From: Desulfatitalea sp.
GTDB lineage: Bacteria > Desulfobacterota > Desulfobacteria > Desulfobacterales > Desulfosarcinaceae
DNA length: 8,450 nucleotides
Direction of reading: 5' to 3'
NCBI GenBank assembly: GCA_013041835.1
Contig: JABDRH010000449.1
Span: 1 to 8,450, forward strand
The notes under the pieces were generated by a model that saw only the letters and a program-made list of their open reading frames with translations, had not been told where the DNA came from and made no database searches. Below, piece by piece: positions 7,175 to 8,450 of the stretch. Made by a program: the position numbers and the translations under genes. Position 1 is the stretch's first letter. Each line of letters begins with the position of its first letter.

Positions 7175-7365
7175 GGCACTTGACGTCCAAGGGCCTTGAA
7201 TCCTGTATGGGATGAAGAAAAAGCGAGTCCAAATCCGACGCCATTTCGGTCTATTTGTTTCTTTCTCATCCCCAAGCCGGCGCATAGCCGCCTTTCGATG
7301 ACATCAGATCATATTTTCCAGATTGACAAGGTCATTTTTGTTTCTTTTTGGTTGTATATACGTCA

Positions 7366-7382
7366 GACTTGCATTGCAAGTC
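7366..7382. promoter_or_regulatory. Perfect 17-base palindrome, candidate operator
   Basis: GACTTGCATTGCAAGTC consists of GACTTGCA and its exact reverse complement TGCAAGTC around a single central T. An odd-length, symmetric 17-base site in AT-rich DNA 112 bases before the symporter start is typical of dimeric repressor or activator operators. It is centred about 59 bases upstream of the start site that the candidate promoter at 7399-7426 would give, a position that would suit an activator. No regulator gene is in the window, so the protein that binds is unknown. Confidence 0.55.
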
Positions 7383-7398
7383 CGATTTGGTATTTTGA

Positions 7399-7426
7399 TT
7401 GTCAACTGATATTGTACTATTTTGAT
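7399..7426 (+). promoter_or_regulatory. Weak sigma70-like promoter candidate for the symporter
   Basis: TTGTCA (7399-7404, 5 of 6 to the -35 consensus) and TTTGAT (7421-7426, 4 of 6 to the -10 consensus) are separated by 16 bases. They would start transcription near 7433, leaving a leader of about 60 bases before the ATG. The DNA is AT-rich, so chance matches are easy and the call is tentative. Confidence 0.25.
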
Positions 7427-7493
7427 TTTTTTTATCCGGTATCCATCGTGACTTCTATACATGCAACACCTTAACGAAACAGGCGAATCCACT

Positions 7494-8450
7494 ATGAGAA
7501 AGATATTGAAGGCGCTTTGGTTCCAGGTTCTTGTGGCAATGATGTTGGGGTTGAGCTGCGGGCTACTGCTTTCGCCGTCCGGTCTGGGTTTGCTTTCCGA
7601 AGGGGCGGCCGAGCTGGCGGCCCCCTGGATTGCCCTGCCCGGCAATCTGTTTCTGGCCTTGATCAAGATGGTGGTGATACCCTTGGTGCTCTCCTCCATC
7701 GTCCTGGGTATCGCCGGGTCGGAGGACACCCGGTTTTTGAAAAAAGTATCCCTGCGCATCTTTCCCTATTTTATCGCCACCACGGTCGCGGCCACCAGCC
7801 TCGGGATCGGCATGGCGCTGTTGATCCGGCCTGGTGATTTTATCGATTCGGCCTTGATCGCCGATGTCATGGAAGGCAGCCCCGCCGTCCATGCCGGCGA
7901 CGGCGAAGCCGTGACGGCAGTGCACCTTACCGATCGATTGATCAACCTGATTCCCACCAATTATCTGCAATCCGCCCTGGATCAAGATATGCTGGCCACC
8001 GTGATTCTAGCGCTTTTTATAGGCACGGCCATGGCGGCCATCGCGCAGGAGCGCATGAGACCGATGTTCCAACTGGTCGGCGCGGTCCAGGATATCGCCC
8101 TGCAGGTCATCGGCTGGGCCATGAAGCTGGCCCCCATCGCCGTTTTTGCCCTGATCTGCAATATCACCCTGCGTATTGGGATAGGCGCCATTGCCGGCAT
8201 GGCCGCCTACATGGGCACCGTGTTGGCCGGTTTGCTGCTGCTGCTCGGGTTCTACCTTGTCATCGTGCGGGTCCTGGGCAAGATGTCTCCCTTGCGGTTT
8301 CTCAAGGGGATCGGAGGCGTTCAACTGCTGGCCTTTTCCACCTCCAGTTCGGCCGCCACCATGCCCCTGGCCATGAGCACGGCCCAAGAGCGCCTGAAGG
8401 TGAAGGGGCCCATAGCGCGGTTCATCATTCCCCTGGGCGCCACCATCAAC
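7494..8450 (+). CDS. Dicarboxylate/amino acid:cation symporter (DAACS family), 3' end cut by window
   Basis: The frame is open from the ATG at 7494 to the last base, giving 319 codons of a protein whose family usually has about 400-440 residues. It is a multi-spanning inner-membrane transporter of the GltP/DctA/GltPh type, which imports glutamate, aspartate or C4-dicarboxylates with Na+ or H+. Visible hallmarks are an N-terminal first helix, the conserved block LIKMVVIPLVLSSIVLG (56-72), the serine-rich tip of hairpin 1 FSTSSSAATMP (281-291), and PLGATIN (313-319). PLGATIN normally continues into MDG, the sodium/substrate site, which is cut off here together with hairpin 2 and the last helix. 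The start at 7494 has AGGCGA at 7 bases. An in-frame ATG at 7461 would add 11 residues but has no ribosome binding site. The gene is divergent from the hydrolase operon and may import its products. Substrate-determining residues of the C-terminal part are outside the window. Confidence 0.95.
   Translation, partial: MRKILKALWFQVLVAMMLGLSCGLLLSPSGLGLLSEGAAELAAPWIALPGNLFLALIKMVVIPLVLSSIVLGIAGSEDTRFLKKVSLRIFPYFIATTVAATSLGIGMALLIRPGDFIDSALIADVMEGSPAVHAGDGEAVTAVHLTDRLINLIPTNYLQSALDQDMLATVILALFIGTAMAAIAQERMRPMFQLVGAVQDIALQVIGWAMKLAPIAVFALICNITLRIGIGAIAGMAAYMGTVLAGLLLLLGFYLVIVRVLGKMSPLRFLKGIGGVQLLAFSTSSSAATMPLAMSTAQERLKVKGPIARFIIPLGATIN

Larger units (their letters stand above)
6920..7493. other. Divergent intergenic region, no credible gene
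   Basis: These 574 bases separate the leftward hydrolase operon from the rightward symporter and should hold the promoters of both. The part near the operon (6980-7110) is GC-rich and full of inverted repeats. The part near the symporter is AT-rich (only about 28% GC in 7381-7440). Small open frames at 7041-7244 (minus) and 7196-7474 (plus) have no Shine-Dalgarno that I can see and no recognisable protein features, so I do not call them. For the operon the only sigma70-like match I find is TTGAAT (6967-6972) and TATTGA (6945-6950) on the minus strand with a 16-base spacer, which is weak. A small 11-base palindrome GGGTACTACCC sits at 7006-7016. Confidence 0.7.

Noticed and set aside
7041..7244. 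67-codon minus-strand frame in the intergenic region
   Set aside because: It runs through the 7065-7100 inverted repeat, has no Shine-Dalgarno or recognisable motif, and is basic and low in hydrophobic content. It could only be revived by conservation in other genomes.
7323..7328. Perfect TTGACA (-35 consensus) upstream of the symporter
   Set aside because: No -10-like hexamer lies 16-18 bases downstream (TTTTGG at 17 bases); the TATATA at 7355-7360 is 26 bases away, too far.
7196..7474. 92-codon plus-strand frame before the symporter
   Set aside because: It overlaps the 17-base palindrome and the AT-rich promoter-like DNA, has no ribosome binding site, and shows no known family.
7563..7985. 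Open frame of 140 codons on the minus strand, glycine- and glutamine-rich
   Set aside because: It is antisense to the symporter, whose hydrophobic helices read as low-complexity hydrophilic sequence on the other strand. The same applies to 8007-8387.

Overview
The window looks like chromosomal DNA of a Gram-negative bacterium. It has mid-range GC, Shine-Dalgarno-led genes, and five consecutive gene products that each carry an export signal (four Sec-type, one Tat-type). The style would suit a Desulfobacterota-like or other environmental proteobacterium, but that is a weak inference; no rRNA, tRNA or other taxonomic marker is present.

Layout. Positions 154-6919 hold five genes on the minus strand with gaps of 93, 49-52, 36 and 30 bases, so they read as one leftward operon. 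In transcription order they are: a beta-lactamase-fold serine hydrolase (5579-6919), an alpha/beta-hydrolase esterase (4487-5485), a second serine hydrolase closely paralogous to the first (3124-4434), a more divergent third serine hydrolase (1723-3087), and a Tat-exported amidase-signature enzyme (154-1692). No convincing terminator is visible in the 153 bases after the amidase. From 7494 to the right edge, on the plus strand, a dicarboxylate/amino acid:cation symporter runs off the window at the PLGATIN motif. The 574 bases between the divergent genes (6920-7493) hold no credible gene but are rich in inverted repeats. These include a perfect 17-base palindrome at 7366-7382 that makes a good candidate operator for the symporter, and two hairpin-capable repeats at 7027-7056 and 7065-7100.

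How the genes may work together (inference). All five enzymes of the operon appear to act outside the cytoplasm and to cleave amide or ester bonds. The amidase carries the DGGGSIRIPAS block that I associate with cyclic-amide (NylA-like) hydrolases. The three SxxK hydrolases belong to the fold that includes NylB (6-aminohexanoate-dimer hydrolase), EstB-type esterases and class C beta-lactamases. Together with an esterase and a divergent organic-acid/amino-acid symporter, this suggests a periplasmic module that breaks down an amide- or ester-linked compound and imports the released acids. The substrate cannot be read from sequence, and the link to nylon-oligomer enzymes is one of family resemblance only.
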